Below, piece after piece: positions 9,873-22,609 of a DNA stretch of 64,000 nt. Position numbers and translations under genes: made by a program. The first letter of the stretch is position 1. Every line of letters starts with the position of its first letter. Source of the stretch: Amborella trichopoda (lineage: Eukaryota; Streptophyta; Magnoliopsida; Amborellales; Amborellaceae); NCBI RefSeq assembly GCF_000471905.2, contig NW_006499563.1, forward strand, positions 5,335,356-5,399,355, in the 5' to 3' direction. A model generated the notes under the pieces. It was not told where the DNA came from. It saw only the letters and a list, made by a program, of their open reading frames with translations, and did no database searches.

Positions 9873-11687
9873 ATGGTCAGCGTAATGGTTGTAAGCAAGC
9901 CCGGTGATGCGCAGGAAGAGCGCATGAACAAGTTTGAGGATATGGTGCGTGTGATGATGGAAAAGATCGATCGTATTGATGCCACACGCCACTTTGATGT
10001 TGCATCCATGGCAGCCCCCTCCTTCTACCTCACAGGACAATTATGTCCCTCATCCCGTTTCTTAAATAGACATTGACGCTTTGGTCACCCATAGCCTAAA
10101 GAACAGACAAATCCTGGGGATACAGGGTGTGACACCTTATCAAAGGCCATAGCCCTTGTATATTGATCAGGCCCCGTTTCCCTCAGATTATAAGAAAGGG
10201 AAGTTTCCTTTATTCAACAGAACCACGTCCCCGAACCAGCATATTGCCCACTTCTAGGCATCATGTCAAGAAACAGTGGCTGATGGGAGACTTATTCTCC
10301 GACAGTTCGTTGAGACCCTCGATGGCCCAGCATTTCAATGGAATGCCAGACTTCTTCGAAACTCAGTGCATACATGAGAGGAGATGGAGAAACTGTTCTA
10401 TCAATGCTTCTATGAGATTAATAGAGAGGTTCAAACCATCAAACTTCTCACCCTGACTCAAGACCCCGATGAGCCCGTGGATCAGTTCATATCAAGATAG
10501 AGAAATTTGGCTTCCCGCCACCCTAATCCTATGCATGAGAAGGAAGCAGTCCAAACTTGCATGCGGAACATGCAACCCGAGATCGCTCTACATGTCAAGG
10601 CCTCTAATCCGACCTCCATGTTAGATTTGATCTCTAAAACAGTTCGCATAGAAAGTTTACCACGCCACCATGGTGGGACACAACAACCATCTACAAGTTC
10701 AACAAACAACCGGGGCAACGGTAGTAGTTGGAATAACACACGAGGCAACCAACAGAAAGGGGTAATCAGTGCAGCCATCATAGTCATTGATTCAAAGAAG
10801 GCTCCATCCCAGACTTTGGACCTCTCTAAAGGGGTAAGCACGACAAAGTTAACACCCCAGGCTGGTAAGCAACAACAGTGGTACAATCGGGTACCCCCAC
10901 TAGCCAACCCTGATTGGGGTGATTATTTCACCATGCATAGGAACAAGGTATATCCCTTCGAGAAGAAATGGGTCCTTGCACTGTTCTGGTTATTATTGGA
11001 ATAGAATATGATCCAGCTTCCAAAAGCCAAGTCCCTCGAGCAACCTGACCTTGACACTCATGCGAATTATTATCAATCATTCCACAGATGACTGCTACAT
11101 GCTGAAAGATATTATCAAGGCCCTGATTTAGAAGGGTAAGATAAAGCTTGAGGACTTAAAGAAGGCCTTTGGGGCAGCCAAGGCCTCCCATCCCATAACC
11201 ATCCAAGAGGAAGACGAAATGCTTACTATCCTTTGCTCCTTCTTCATTATAATGCTTCAGGATGGCATAATCACACTGAAACAGGCAAGGAAACCCTGTC
11301 ACCTTACTAAGGGGACTGAAGATCATTGGTGCCCGTACCATCAGATAAGTGGCCATTACCTATCGGAATGCACGATCTTCCTTGATAGATTCGCAAAGAA
11401 AATGCAGGAGTGTCAGGAGTTTTACAATCTCCCCGTAAGTGATCCCCAAGTCGCTCCTCTATCGGGGCACGAAGATCTCACAAAGCAGGACCTTCCTATC
11501 AATGACTCGGACTTCGTCGAATCCTCGACTTCCCAGTCATGGATAGTCTACAATGATCGAAGCAGACGCAAGTCCTTAAGGCGAGAAGCAGTTCGTCAAG
11601 CTAGAGCTGTTCGCAAGCCCAACAAGACGAATCAAACATCACCTCAGAAAGCCAGAAAGAGACGGCCACCAAGGGCTACTCACTAAA
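9873..11687 (+). pseudogene. gag of Tat-like element A, broken
   Basis: Particle-forming gag of the Tat lineage. Segments in order: an N-terminal helix-rich piece (EERMNKFEDMVRVMMEKI, 9919-9972); the capsid core across a frameshift and stops (FPLFNRTTSPNQHIAHF near 10205-10255, then FVETLDGPAFQW, then LLTLTQDPDEPVDQFIS to ~10495, then MHEKEAVQTCMRNMQPEIAL); a Gln/Asn/Ser-rich linker; and a CHHC-type knuckle CPYHQISGHYLSEC (~11331-11372). B carries the same blocks (LTLTQDPSEPVDKFIS; REAVQTCIRNMLPEIAL). At least four frame breaks make it non-functional. The start at 9873 is chosen because the conserved MVSVMV block begins there; an earlier start cannot be excluded. Confidence 0.8.
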
Positions 11688-12545
11688 GAAACATGACCGC
11701 TCAACCTACAGTCGAGCGGGAACTTCTCAGGCCCCTTCTGCCACTGCCAACTTTTCTTGACTTCATCTATGGCATGATCCTTCTTCCTTCTTCATCCTAT
11801 CAAGAGGACGTTCCCTTGCCATCTCCCACTCAGCACACGTCCAATGAGGGCGATGACGTTAAAATCACTCCCCAACGGTCTTAGCATGGGAAAGACCTAA
11901 AAGACCCCCTGCACCCGTCGAACCCTGGTGATGACAGAAAAAGTTTCCCAGATTGGTCTGATGATGGGAAAGACCTTAAAAGTCCCTCACCTTCTAACCC
12001 TTCTACTTCTTCTTCTCCTGCTTCTCATTCTCCCTCTTCTACGTCTTCTACAGGTACAACCTTGATATGCCCGGACTTCGAGGCTCTCGACCGCGAATTC
12101 GAAGGAATCAATATATGCAGGACGTAGCGTAAACGATTGAGGAAGACCCTAACACAGTCAGCAGGATTCCTAACAGTTGCTGATGCCCTAGCAGCTAAAG
12201 GCATGGCAGAGCCACCTTCTTCAAAGAAGCAAAAGAAGTCAAAGCCAAAGAAACCCCAGTGGCCCCCTGAGCCCGACTTCGAGCAGAGGATGAGAGAATC
12301 AAGGGGGCAAAGCTTTTATTCTCAAGAGGCTTGCCATATGGTGCAAGTATATGAAGCGCAAGTCAGCCTGATTGACTTCCCACGTTTGAGGTTGACCCTT
12401 TTGTCCCTCGATTCGAGAAAGGCACATAAATCATGACATACTCTGGAACCTTATTAGAAGCAGAGATGTCAGGGTCATGGGTCTCTGTGCTTAAGGTTGA
12501 TGAAAAGACCCTTGAAAATAATGAGGAAGAGTTGCAAGACCTAGA
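11688..12545 (+). pseudogene. gag-pol linker up to the F insertion (element A)
   Basis: Open fragments 11693-11884, 12137-12436 and 12433-12545 in changing frames. The second carries a lysine-rich stretch (SSKKQKKSKPKKPQW). The protease should lie here, but I see no D-S/T-G active site, so it is decayed or too divergent to see. The last fragment is open through the target sequence CTAGA, and the same frame resumes after element F at 23047, so F landed in a frame open at this point. Confidence 0.6.
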
Positions 12546-13208
12546 TGTCACGACCCCACTCCCTGACCCTTGCCGGAGGGCGACAAAGTGCGGGATCGCG
12601 ACCAAAGGTCGCGAATGTCACTCAGGTGGGAGTGGCTCAACGCATGAAACACGAAATCAAAAGCAAACCATGAAAGAAAACTAAAATTAATCCAACAATT
12701 ATCAATGCAAAAAGTATAACCAATTCATTTCTTCCCAAATCAAAGTCTTTACAAGATCGTTAAGGCACTACTGTCCCAAAAATTCACAAAATGAGGGATT
12801 CATCATATCACTGAAATAATTAAAACATACTGTGGAGATCTTCGAAAGATGGCTTCTCAAACTTCTTGATTTCAGGCTTCAGGCCCTCAAAAACTGCCAC
12901 CCACCTTAAGCACAACTGCCACCACCCTTCATTCTACAGTTCCAAAATTAAGATGGAATGAGCTAAAAGCCCAGTAAGCAGATCACTACCCTTGCATTCC
13001 TGACTATCAGAATATACACGTTAACGTGCTCATAGTACATCGGACATCTTATTTTGTCTTACAAAGTAACATATTAGAGTGCACATGAAGGCCATAAAAA
13101 AGATTAAAAATTAGTTAACAGTGCATTACTTGCATATAGCAGTCACAGTCGGATCATATTACAGAATACAAAATTCAGACAAGCAGAACATAGTAGTTTA
13201 CTCCTGAA

Positions 13209-13259
13209 GTAGAAGCCACAGTAATCAGGCTAAGCCAATCCTGAGCTTAGGACTTCTAC
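13209..13259. other. conserved two-part stem-loop in F 3' LTR
   Basis: Outer arms GTAGAAG (13209-13215) and CTTCTAC (13253-13259), inner arms CTAAGC (13230-13235) and GCTTAG (13245-13250), both perfect. The same structure is in the 5' LTR (20648-20699) and in solo LTR H (38116-38167). Confidence 0.7.
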
Positions 13260-15034
13260 CCTAATTTAGGAGGGAGGACAATGACAAGTAGGAGCCCTAC
13301 TTCGTAGTTTCCTCACTCACGAACACATCCCCATTGCGCTTTGGGGTTTTCGATTGGCAGAGGACATGCAAGACATTGCCCTCTTACTCTCTCACCACTA
13401 GAGGACGTTACACTACTAAAGGGGTCTCGTTGGATAGTTCTTAGAAATCTTGGGGTTGCGACTCTTCAAAGTATAATTAGAGCCTAGCTCCCTTCCTATC
13501 ATCAGAAGTCAGGGAAAGATCATATGGCAAGTCCATGCTCACACTTACAGAGTTTGATAGAATATCACATATATATCATTGTGCGGCAAGTCCATGCTCA
13601 CAAGTACAGAATCAAAGGGCTCACTACAAATGGAGGATTCATTGTGTAGAGGTCTGAATCAGAGTCCATATAACGGACTCAGATATAACAAAATCAGAGT
13701 TCATATAACATAATCAAAGTTCATATAATAGAATCAAAGTATCGATGTCACGCTTTTCAAAAAATTCAGGAAGTGACATCCAAGTCAAAACAAGGCGATA
13801 GCTTTCAGTTCATATGGAATTTGAAGATAGTTTCAAAATAAAATTTATGTTAGACACAACCATCTTTCAATTAGGGGTGGTTTGAGCCCAATTAGACCTT
13901 ATTTGGCCGCTCAAACGAACCCAAGAACATAGACACTTGGTCTGAAATCTGTTGTGCAGTGAAGACAGTGACATGTCTTTGAAATTCTGCGCATGTTTCA
14001 AAATCGAGATGGAACCTCGAAAAGTTCTCAACTTGTGAAGTAAAGATGACTCATAACCGGTTCCAATAGCCAGTGTTTGGGATAAAATGGATACCTTTTA
14101 CTCAGTCAAATTTAGTGACATCAGAGGCATTAAATATGTGCTTTTGCTAAAACTATCCACAATAACATACCTTCATAAAATGAAGCGTAACTTTCAATCT
14201 AAAGAGAATTTCAAAATATTTTGTAACATACAAATTTTATCCCATTCAAATATCTTTCAAAGTGCTATGGATTGGCTGAAAATGGACATCATTTAATTAG
14301 TTAAAATCGATAAACATAGTGGTTACTGATGACAAACCCAAGAAAACAGTCCACAATGACATACCTTCTCATTTGAAACATAACTACATTTTTGTAAAGA
14401 ATTCCAACAGTGGGTAAAAGCAAACATTTTACTAGGCTCATGTATCTTTCCAATGGTGGTAGTTTGAGGTTAATCGGACTCTATTTGGCCATTCAAAATC
14501 CTCACTAAAAAATGCACATATTCTTGATATTTCATGGTTTCATTTAACAAGTGTCAAGAATGACTTCCATAACCATCATTTTATTATGAAGAACACAATA
14601 ACATTCACTCTCTCATAATGCGAACACACATAACATGCATTTCTTATATAATCTAAGAAACCCCAAATTTTCATTGAAAAAGGCTTTTTCTACATTGCAT
14701 ACACTTCTATTGCTCATTCATATTCCTAAGTTTCCATGCATTCCATGACTACGATACACGGGTAATGGATCCATTTACCTAATTGACAATGAGGCCTCCT
14801 CCAACCTTTGTTCACAGCTTTCACCCGCCCAACAGTGGCTGCTCACAAAGTCACTTTTCCACTTTGTGTCCTAAAGAGAAAGGTAAGAATAAGGGGCGTG
14901 GGTGAGAGAAGAGGCTTAAGTACTCTCATGATTGAGGTGGCTGGCCAAGTGCCACCAAGGGGCTAAAAAATCTGGACAAGTGGCACTCACATCAGCATGC
15001 ATCAAACAAGTGTCACCTCCAACTCATGCATGTC

Positions 15035-15415
15035 AGCGACATAGTCGGCTCTTGCCCTTCCCAACCGGTGCTGGGCAAGCGCGCTGGGCTCTTCCTCTTC
15101 ACAGTCGGTACTGCTCACATCCAACTGGCGCTGGGCAACTCAACCGTTGTGGCCTCCTTCTCCTTCACATCCGGCGCTAGACAACCCAACTGGCACTGAC
15201 CTCCTTCTCCTTCACAGCCAGCATTAGACAACCCAACTGGCATTGGGGAACCTGTGCTAGCCTCCTTCTCCTTCACAGCCGGCACTAGATAACCCAACCG
15301 GCGCCTGGCAACTGACGCTAGCCTATTTCTCCTTCACAGCCAGTGCTAGACAACCCAACTGGTGCTTGGCAACCGGCACTGGCCTCTTTACTTAGTTCCA
15401 GTCGACGTTGCCCAA
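15035..15415. repeat. CCGGCGCT-word array in F 3' LTR
   Basis: About a dozen degenerate copies of ACAGCCGGCGCTAGRC and AACCGGCRCTGGGC, interleaved with CTCCTTCTCCTTC pyrimidine spacers at 25-45-base spacing. The design, a short GC-rich word plus CT spacer, parallels the U5 array of the unrelated Tat elements. The counterpart in the other LTR is 22610-22970. Confidence 0.75.
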
Positions 15416-15539
15416 TCCAACCAGTTTTGGCCACAACTTCTTTCCCCTTTGACCCATCATGCATTCTAATTGGTCGGGAAGAGTTTGGGTCATCACATCA
15501 TCGCCCTCGTCAAAAGGATTTTGTCCTCAAAATGGTTAA

Positions 15540-16139
15540 TCGAATAAACGGGGGTACAGTCCCCAAATTTCATTTTCTCACTCCCACGTCGATTTTTCTC
15601 ATGAATGATACTACCATAAAACCCGGACTAGGGGAATCTGTTTGTTGCGCAAAACTTGAACCCTTATGTCTAGAATCTCAATTGGCTGCTCCACATAAGT
15701 TAAATCCTCCTTGATAGGGATTGGCTCATTTTCAAGACATGGGACGGATAAGGCTGATACTTACTTAATAATAAAACATAGAAACGTCATGAATATTGGC
15801 CAACTCGGGAGGTAAGGCTAGTTAGTATGCCGCGACTCCGATTCTTTCTAATATTTTAAAAGGTCCAATGAATCGCGGACTTAGCTTCCCTTTCGTACCA
15901 AATCTCATAATTCCCTTTGTTGGCAACACTTTCAAGAATACAGAATCCCCTACTTCAAATTCAAGGTCCCTTCGACGATTATCAGCATAACCCTTCTTCC
16001 AACTTTGAGCAATTTTAAGCCTCCTCGAATTAGGGTGATTTTCTCTGATGTTACTTGAACAATATCAAGCCCTAAGAGTCTCCTTTTGACGACTTTATTC
16101 CAACATACCGCTGATTTGCACTTTCTTCCATATAAAGCT
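15540..16139 (-). pseudogene. integrase C-terminus and chromodomain remnant (F)
   Basis: Minus-strand fragments follow the usual Tekay order: PFEALYGRKCKSAVCW and LLGLDIVQVTSEKITLIR after the integrase core (15950-16153), then across several breaks an ALPPELANIHDV-like block, then KEDLTYVEQPIEILDIRVQ and a terminal VLW..STWE that matches the end of a chromovirus chromodomain. In the family the chromodomain guides integration to marked chromatin. Stops interrupt it here, so it is not functional. Its identity rests on order and short motifs. Confidence 0.65.
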
Positions 16140-16681
16140 TCAAAAGGTGCCATCTGAATACTGGCTTAGAAACTGTTGTAAGGGTAGGTGATCATCCCAA
16201 TTTCCTTTGAAGTCAGTAACACAGGTTCTCAACATATCTTCTATGATTTGAGTGGTCCTCTCTGACTGTCCATCGGTCTGGGGGTGAAAAGCAGTATTGA
16301 AAGTAAGTCTTATCCCCAAAGTTGATTGTAGACTGCTCCAAAACCTTGAAGTAAATCTAGAGTCCTTATAGGACACAATGCTGAAAGGTACTCCATGCAG
16401 CCTTACTATTTCCTTGACATAGAGCTGAGCCAGTTTATCAAGGGTATAAGTGCGGACTAGTAAGAAATGTGCAGCCTTAGTCAATCGGTCCACAATAACT
16501 CAAACATTGTCATGACCCAATCCTGATCTTGACAAACTGGACATAAAGTCCATGGTGATGTGTCCCACTTCCATTTAGGCACAGGTAAGGGTTGTAATAG
16601 TCCAGCTGGTCTTTGGTGCTCAACCTTCACTTGCTGACAGGTCAAACATTTAGAAACAAATTGTGACACATCTTTCTTCAT
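16140..16681 (-). pseudogene. integrase core (F), catalytic residue lost
   Basis: Enzyme that would insert element cDNA into the genome. Fragment 16681-16481 holds the HHCC end ([18 protein letters not shown]); 16493-16140 holds the core ([25 protein letters not shown]). Family members have two aspartates in the block after VS, and the first is catalytic. Here the block reads VSYKDSRF, so that position is tyrosine. The glutamate in QSERT is present. A frame change separates the two fragments. Confidence 0.8.
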
Positions 16682-17133
16682 GTTATTCCACCAGAGTACA
16701 TTTTTGTGCTTCTTAGGTGCACAGTATAACGAGAGTGGTGTGCCTTTTCTAGAATAACTCTTTTTATTTTCTTGTCACTTGGGACGTATACCCATTCTCT
16801 AAATCTTAACAAACCATCACTACCGACAGAAAAATCTCCTTTTTCTTCTTGTCTTAAGTCTCCCAGAATTTTAGTCAGCTGAGGGTCTGCCTTTTGGGCT
16901 ACCTTGATCTGTTGAAAGAGTTAAGGTTCCACCCTTATACTTGCAGTTATTCCTTCCTTGGAACTAGAGGGTAAAGTCGGACACCACTCCACTGCATCCT
17001 CTATCAGTTTCATTTCTCAGAGCATCAAATGTGCCACTGATATTGAGGGTTTCCAACTCAAAGCGTCGGCGGCTACATTTGTCTTGCTCGATTGGTAATT
17101 GATGGTGCAATCATAATCATTCAGTAGATCCAT

Positions 17134-18270
17134 TTATCTCATTTGTCTCATATTCAATTCCTTCTGAGAAAATAAATACTTGAGGCTCTTATGATCTGTA
17201 AATATCTTGAACTGGGCTCCATAGAGATAATGTCTCCAAATTTTCAAGGAAACAATCACAGCCGTGTGCTCTAAGTCATGAATTGGATAATTTTGTTTGT
17301 GCGACTTTAATTGTCTGGAGGCATAAACTATAACTTTCTCTTGCTGCATTAATACACACCCTAATCCCTTATGGGAAGCATCAGTGTAGATTACAAAACC
17401 TTCATTTTTCTCAAGAAAGGTTAGTATTGGGGTCGTAGTCAATCTCTTCTTAAATTCGTTGAAACTCTTCTCACAGTCATCTGTCCATATAAAGGTTTCC
17501 CCTTTCTGGGTCAGGCAAGCCAGGGGAAGTGCTATCTTTGAAAAACCTTCTACAAAACGCCTGTAATATCTAGGCAGACCTAAAAACATGTAGATTTTTG
17601 TCCCATTTGTCGTTCTTCCCCATTTAAGCATGGCTTCAACCTCACAAGGGTCAACTGCGACCCCATCATTAGAAATAACATGCCTAAGGGAGACCACACT
17701 TGAGAACCAAAACTTGCTTTTCCCCAGTGTAGCATATAATTTCTCCATTTTTAGAGTTTGGAGGACATTCCTCAAATGTTGTTCTTGCTCTTCTAGATTC
17801 CTGGAATACATCAGAATGTCATCTATAAAAACCACCACAAAGTCATTCACAAAGGGTCTAAATACTCTATTAATCAAATCCATAAACACAACCGGGGCAT
17901 TAGTCAGCCTGAAGGGCATTACTAAGAACGCGTAGTGACCATAACAAGTCTTGAATGTAGCCTTAGATATATCTTCTTCCTTGATTCGCAGCTGATGGTA
18001 ACACGACCGAAGGTCGATTTTGGAGAATACTTGGGCCCCTTGAAGGTGATAAAAAAGGTTGTCAATTCTAGGCAAGGGTTACTTATTTTTCACAGTGACC
18101 TGGTTCAACTGCCGATCCTTCTTTTTAACAAATAAGACATGTGCACCCCTGGGTGACACACTAGGTCGAATAAAACCCTTCTCTAGTAACTCTTGTAATT
18201 GTTCTTTTAACTCCTTTAATTCTGCTGGGGGCCATTTTATACAGGGCTTTAGAGATAGAGACAGTACCAA
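17134..18270 (-). pseudogene. reverse transcriptase-RNase H (F)
   Basis: Copies element RNA into DNA and degrades the RNA strand. An N-terminal fragment 18270-18079 ([34 protein letters not shown]) runs directly into LNQVTVKNK, so the block normally between them is deleted. The main frame 18075-17134 (313 aa) has motif A ([14 protein letters not shown]), the active-site FIDDILMYS, and an RNase H with [15 protein letters not shown], the LEHTAVI glutamate and [16 protein letters not shown]. It is the longest intact frame in the window and the best anchor for classifying F. Confidence 0.9.
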
Positions 18271-18839
18271 GAATCACATTTATCTCAAATTTTATTTCTC
18301 TAATTGATGGTATAGAGGTTAACTCCTCGAGAAAGACCTCCAGATATTCTCTCACCATCAGTATCTCTTCTAACTTAGACCGGTCATCCCAATTTTCCAC
18401 TATGTAAGCTAGATACCCAACACAATTGTTAGTCAACAAACAGGAAGCCCGAATAGCTGAAATAAAATGCAAAGGAGGAACATCCTTGACGCCAATAAGG
18501 TTCAACTCAGGTTGGTTTGGGCGTCTAATGGGTACAGTCTTATCATGACAATTTACAATAGCATGAGGTGTGGACAGCCAGTCCATGCCCAAAATAACAT
18601 CAAAGTCTTGGATATCTAAGAGTATCAAATCTGTATGCAGCTCACACTCTTCAAGTAAAACCCCACAATATTTATAAACAATATCAGTTCCTATAGATTC
18701 TCCCATAGGTGTTCATACTACCAATATCCAATCATGCAAAGAAGGTCTAGCATTTATGTGGTATGCAAAGTGAGGTGCAACAAAAGAGTGTAGATCCAGG
18801 ATCTATCAAAATTTTTGCTTCAATGCCACAAACAGAGAG
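18271..18839 (-). pseudogene. protease and protease-RT linker (F)
   Basis: Aspartic protease that would cut the polyprotein. The active-site block reads KILIDPGSTLFCC (D near 18803), with the D-x-G-S/T pattern usual in this lineage. A second fragment from 18706 has VILGMDWLSTPHAIVNC, the conserved C-terminal part. A frame change and stop fall between them. Confidence 0.78.
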
Positions 18840-19875
18840 CGTACCTTGGATGATGGAAGTTGATGCCTTAGCTCCGTGCTTGGTAAGAGCAAACACCCGA
18901 CCTTGAGTCTTTGGTAGGCCCTCAAGCCCCCTTATTGGATAATCTCTAATCTGGTGTCCCAGCTTGCCACATCTGAAGCATGCCCCCCTCTTCTCTCGGC
19001 AATCAGCCGCCGAGTGATTGTCTTTTCCACAGTGCAGGCAGATCGGGCATCGATTTCCTCTTACATCGCCCGATATTGTTCTCAAAATCTTCTTGCCTTT
19101 ATGATTTTCTCTTCCCCGAAAGTTTCTCTTCAGTGGTGGTCGAGCTTTCCTCCCCGAGTTTCTATAATGGGCTGGCCTCATCGTCCAGTTTCCTCCCACC
19201 CAGATTCTTCATCTTCCATTTCTATCCTCATCGCCAAATCCACTAAAGGGGAAAAGGTCTTTAAATTGGCTGATACCATCCCCCTCCTTATTTTCGGCTT
19301 GAGACCTTTCGTAAACTTACTAGCCTTCTGCACTTCAGTATTAATGATGTGTGGTGCATACTTCGACGACTCAGCAAATTTAGCTGCGTACTGCTCCACA
19401 GTTAAATTCCCTTGTTGCAACTCGATAAACTCCACTTCTTTCCTTTTCCTCATAGAATCAGGAACGTACTTTAAATTGAAGGCTTCTAGGAAACTCTCCC
19501 AAGTCATCTCAGTCTCTGACCTTTCGCAAGATTTTTCTATCTAGCCCCACCAATGTTTAACATCCTCTTCAAGCATCAAAGTGCCCAGTCTTACTTTCTA
19601 TTCATCAGTGCAGTTTAAAGCTTTGAATATCTTCTCTATCTGTCTCCTCCATCTCTCAGCCTTTTCTACTCCCCCAAGCCCCAAGAAGGACGGATGAGCC
19701 AACCTCCTAAACTTTTCTAATAAACCACTATCATTCAAGTCGGGGCAGGTGTTGATGGAGTGGGCACAACTTCCTTCATAATCTGTGTCATGGTCCCCAA
19801 GGCCCCGACCAACTCTTCGAGGGCATCAGTATTTTCGTTACTGGAGCTGGCATTGTTGGCCCTTGTCCTCGGCAT
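18840..19875 (-). pseudogene. gag of element F
   Basis: The start is taken as the ATG at 19875 (MPRTRANNASSS), ~95 bases inside the primer site. After an early stop the frame continues with a LEKFRRLAHPSFLG block, then MTWESFLEAFNLKYVPDSM and VEQYAAKFAESSKYAP (19507-19178), a basic region, and two zinc knuckles (19199-18840). The first, CLHCGKDNHSAADC, is intact CCHC. The second, CFRCGKLGHQIRDY, has lost its final cysteine. RNA packaging would be impaired even without the stops. Confidence 0.85.
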
Positions 19876-19968
19876 CTTCAACCTAAGACACAAACATTTA
19901 GTTACTATTCTACTAAACTATTCTAAAGACACTTCTAAGCTCCCTAGGCAAAGAATCATATCCTAGTT

Positions 19969-19980
19969 GCTCTGATACCA
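19969..19980 (-). promoter_or_regulatory. primer-binding site of element F
   Basis: TGGTATCAGAGC on the minus strand, four bases from the LTR edge at 19985. Same tRNA type as G. Confidence 0.9.
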
Positions 19981-20647
19981 TAACTGTCACGACCCTGCTC
20001 CCTGACCCCTGCTGGAGGGCGACAGAGCGTGGGATTGCGACCGGCGGTCATGAATGTCACTCAGGTGGGAGTGGCTCAACGCATGAAACACAAAATCAAG
20101 AGCAAACCACGAAAGAAAACTAAAATAAATCCAACAATTATCAATCCAAAAAGTACAACCAATTCATTTCTTCCCAAATCAAAGTTTTTATAAGATCATT
20201 AAGGCACTACTATCCCAGAAATACACAAAATGAAGAATACATCATATCACTGAAAACGCTAAAACATACTGCAGAGGTTTTCGGAAGACGGCTTCTCAAA
20301 CTTCTTGATTTCAGGCTTCAAGCCCTAAAAAACTGTCACCCACCTTAAGCACAGCTGCCACCACCCTTCACTCTACAGTTATGAAATTAAGATGGAATAA
20401 GCTAAAAGCCCAGTAAGCAGATCCCTTGCATTCCGAACTATCAGTATATACACATTAACATGCTCATAGTACATCAAACATTGTATTTTGTCTTACAGAG
20501 TAAGGTCACATATTAGAGTGCACATGAAGGCCATATAAAAGAATCAAAATAAGTTAACGGAGCATTACTTACTTATTACAGTCATAGTCGGATCATCATA
20601 CAGAATACAAAATTTAGACAAGCAGAACATAATAGTTTACTCCCGAA

Positions 20648-20699
20648 GTGGAAGCCATAGTGATCAGGCTAAGCCAATCCTGAGCTTGGGACTTCTACC
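20648..20699. other. conserved two-part stem-loop in F 5' LTR
   Basis: Outer arms GTGGAAG and CTTCTAC, inner arms CTAAGC and GCTTGG. Compared with the 3' LTR copy, each stem has one substitution, and each substitution yields a G-T pair, so pairing potential is kept. Confidence 0.65.
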
Positions 20700-21004
20700 C
20701 TCATTCAGGAGGGAGGATAATGACAAGTAGGAGCCCTACTTCGTAGTACCCTCACTCACGCACACATCCCCAGTGCGCTTTGGGGTTTTTGATAGGCTGA
20801 GGCCTTGCAAGACTCTGCCCTCTTACTCTCTCACCACTAGAAGACATTACACTACCGAAGGGGTCTGGATGGATAGTGCCCAGAAATCTTGGGGGGTGCG
20901 ACCCTCCCAAGTATAATCAGAGCCTAGCTCCCTTCTTATCTTCGGGAGTCAGGGAAGGATCGTGTGACAAGTCCATGCTCACACTTACAGAGTCTGACAA
21001 AATA

Positions 21005-21108
<104 letters not shown>

Positions 21109-21128
21109 NNNNNNNNNNNNNNNNNNNN
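21109..21128. other. assembly gap, 20 N
   Basis: Directly follows the AT microsatellite. Flanking GTAC/TGTAC suggests only a small amount is missing, but the true length is unknown. Confidence 0.97.
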
Positions 21129-22609
21129 TGTACGGCATGTCCATGCTCACACATATAGAATCAAAGGGCTCACTACCAATGGAGGATCCATTGTGTAGCA
21201 GCCAGAATCAGAGTCCATATAATAGAAGTTGGAGCTCTTATAACAGAATCCAAGTTCATATAACAGAATTAGAGTTCATATAATAGAATTAGAGTTCATA
21301 TAACAGAATCAGAGTATCGATGTCATGCTTTTTAAAAAATTCAGGCAGTGACATCCAAGTCAAAATAGGGCTATAGCTTTCAGTTCACTTGGAATTTGAA
21401 GATAGTTCCCAAATAAATTTTATGTTAGACAACCATCTTTTAATCAGGCTTGGTTTGAGTGCAATTGGACCTTATTAGCCCCCTCAAAAGAACCCAAGAA
21501 CACAGACACTTGGTCTGAAATCTGTTGTGTAGTGAAGACAACAACATGTTTTTGAAATTCCGCCCATGCTTCAAAATCGAGAAGGAACCTTGAAAAGTGC
21601 TCAACATGTGAATTAAAGATGACTCATAACCGGTTCCAATAGCTAGGGTTTGGGATAAAATGGATACCTTTTAGTTAGTCAAATTCAGTGACATCAGAGG
21701 CATAAAATCCGTGCTTTTGGTAAAACTGTCTACAACAACATACCTTCATAAACCGAAGTGTAACTTTCAATTTGGAGAGAATTTTAAAATATTTTCTTCA
21801 TGAAAATTTTAACCCATTCAAAGATATTTCAAATGGCTATGGCTTGACTGAAAATAGACGTCATTTGATTAGTTAAAATCAATGAACACAATGGTTACTG
21901 ATGACAAATCCAGGAAAACAGTCCACAATGATTTATTTTTGTAAAGAATTCCAATAGTGGGTAAAAACAAACATTTTACTAGGCTCGTGCATATTTCCAA
22001 TGGTGGTAGTTTGAGGTCAATTGGACTCCATTTGGCTGTTCAAAAGCCTCATTCAAGAACATACATATTCCTGGAATTTCATTTAACAAGTGTCAAGAAT
22101 GCCTTTCATAGCTATCATTTTATTATGAAGAACATGATAACATTCACTCTCTCACAATGTGAACACACATAACATGCATTTCTTACATAATCTAAGAATC
22201 ACAACTCCATGCTTACATTCATCATTATCATAGAACAAAAATGCCAAATTTTGCATACATTTCTATTGCTCATTCATATGCCGAAGTTTCCATGCATTCC
22301 CATGACTACAATACAAGGGTAATGGATCCACTTACCTAATTAACAATGGGGCCTCCTCCAACCTTTGCTCACTGCTCTCACCCGTCCAACAATGGCTGCT
22401 CACAAAGTCACTCTTCCACTTTGTGTCTTAGAGAGAGAGAGAGGTAAGAATGAGGGGCGTGGGTGAGAGAAGAGGCTTAAGTACTCTCATGTTTAGGGTG
22501 GCTGGCCAAGTGTCACCTATGGGCTCAAAAATTTGGAAAAGTGGCACTCACACTAGCAGGCATCAAACAAGTGTCACCTCCAACTTATGCATGTCAGAGA
22601 CATAGCCGA

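Larger units (their letters stand above)
12546..15497 (-). repeat. 3' LTR of element F
   Basis: 2952 bp; on the + strand it starts TGTCACGACCCC and ends GGGTCATCACA. Purine-rich GACGAGGGCGATGA on the minus strand at the internal boundary (15498-15511) is the likely plus-strand primer. It contains the conserved two-part stem-loop, the CACTA hairpin at 13622-13649, and a run of CCGGCGCT-type words at 15035-15415. Confidence 0.93.
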
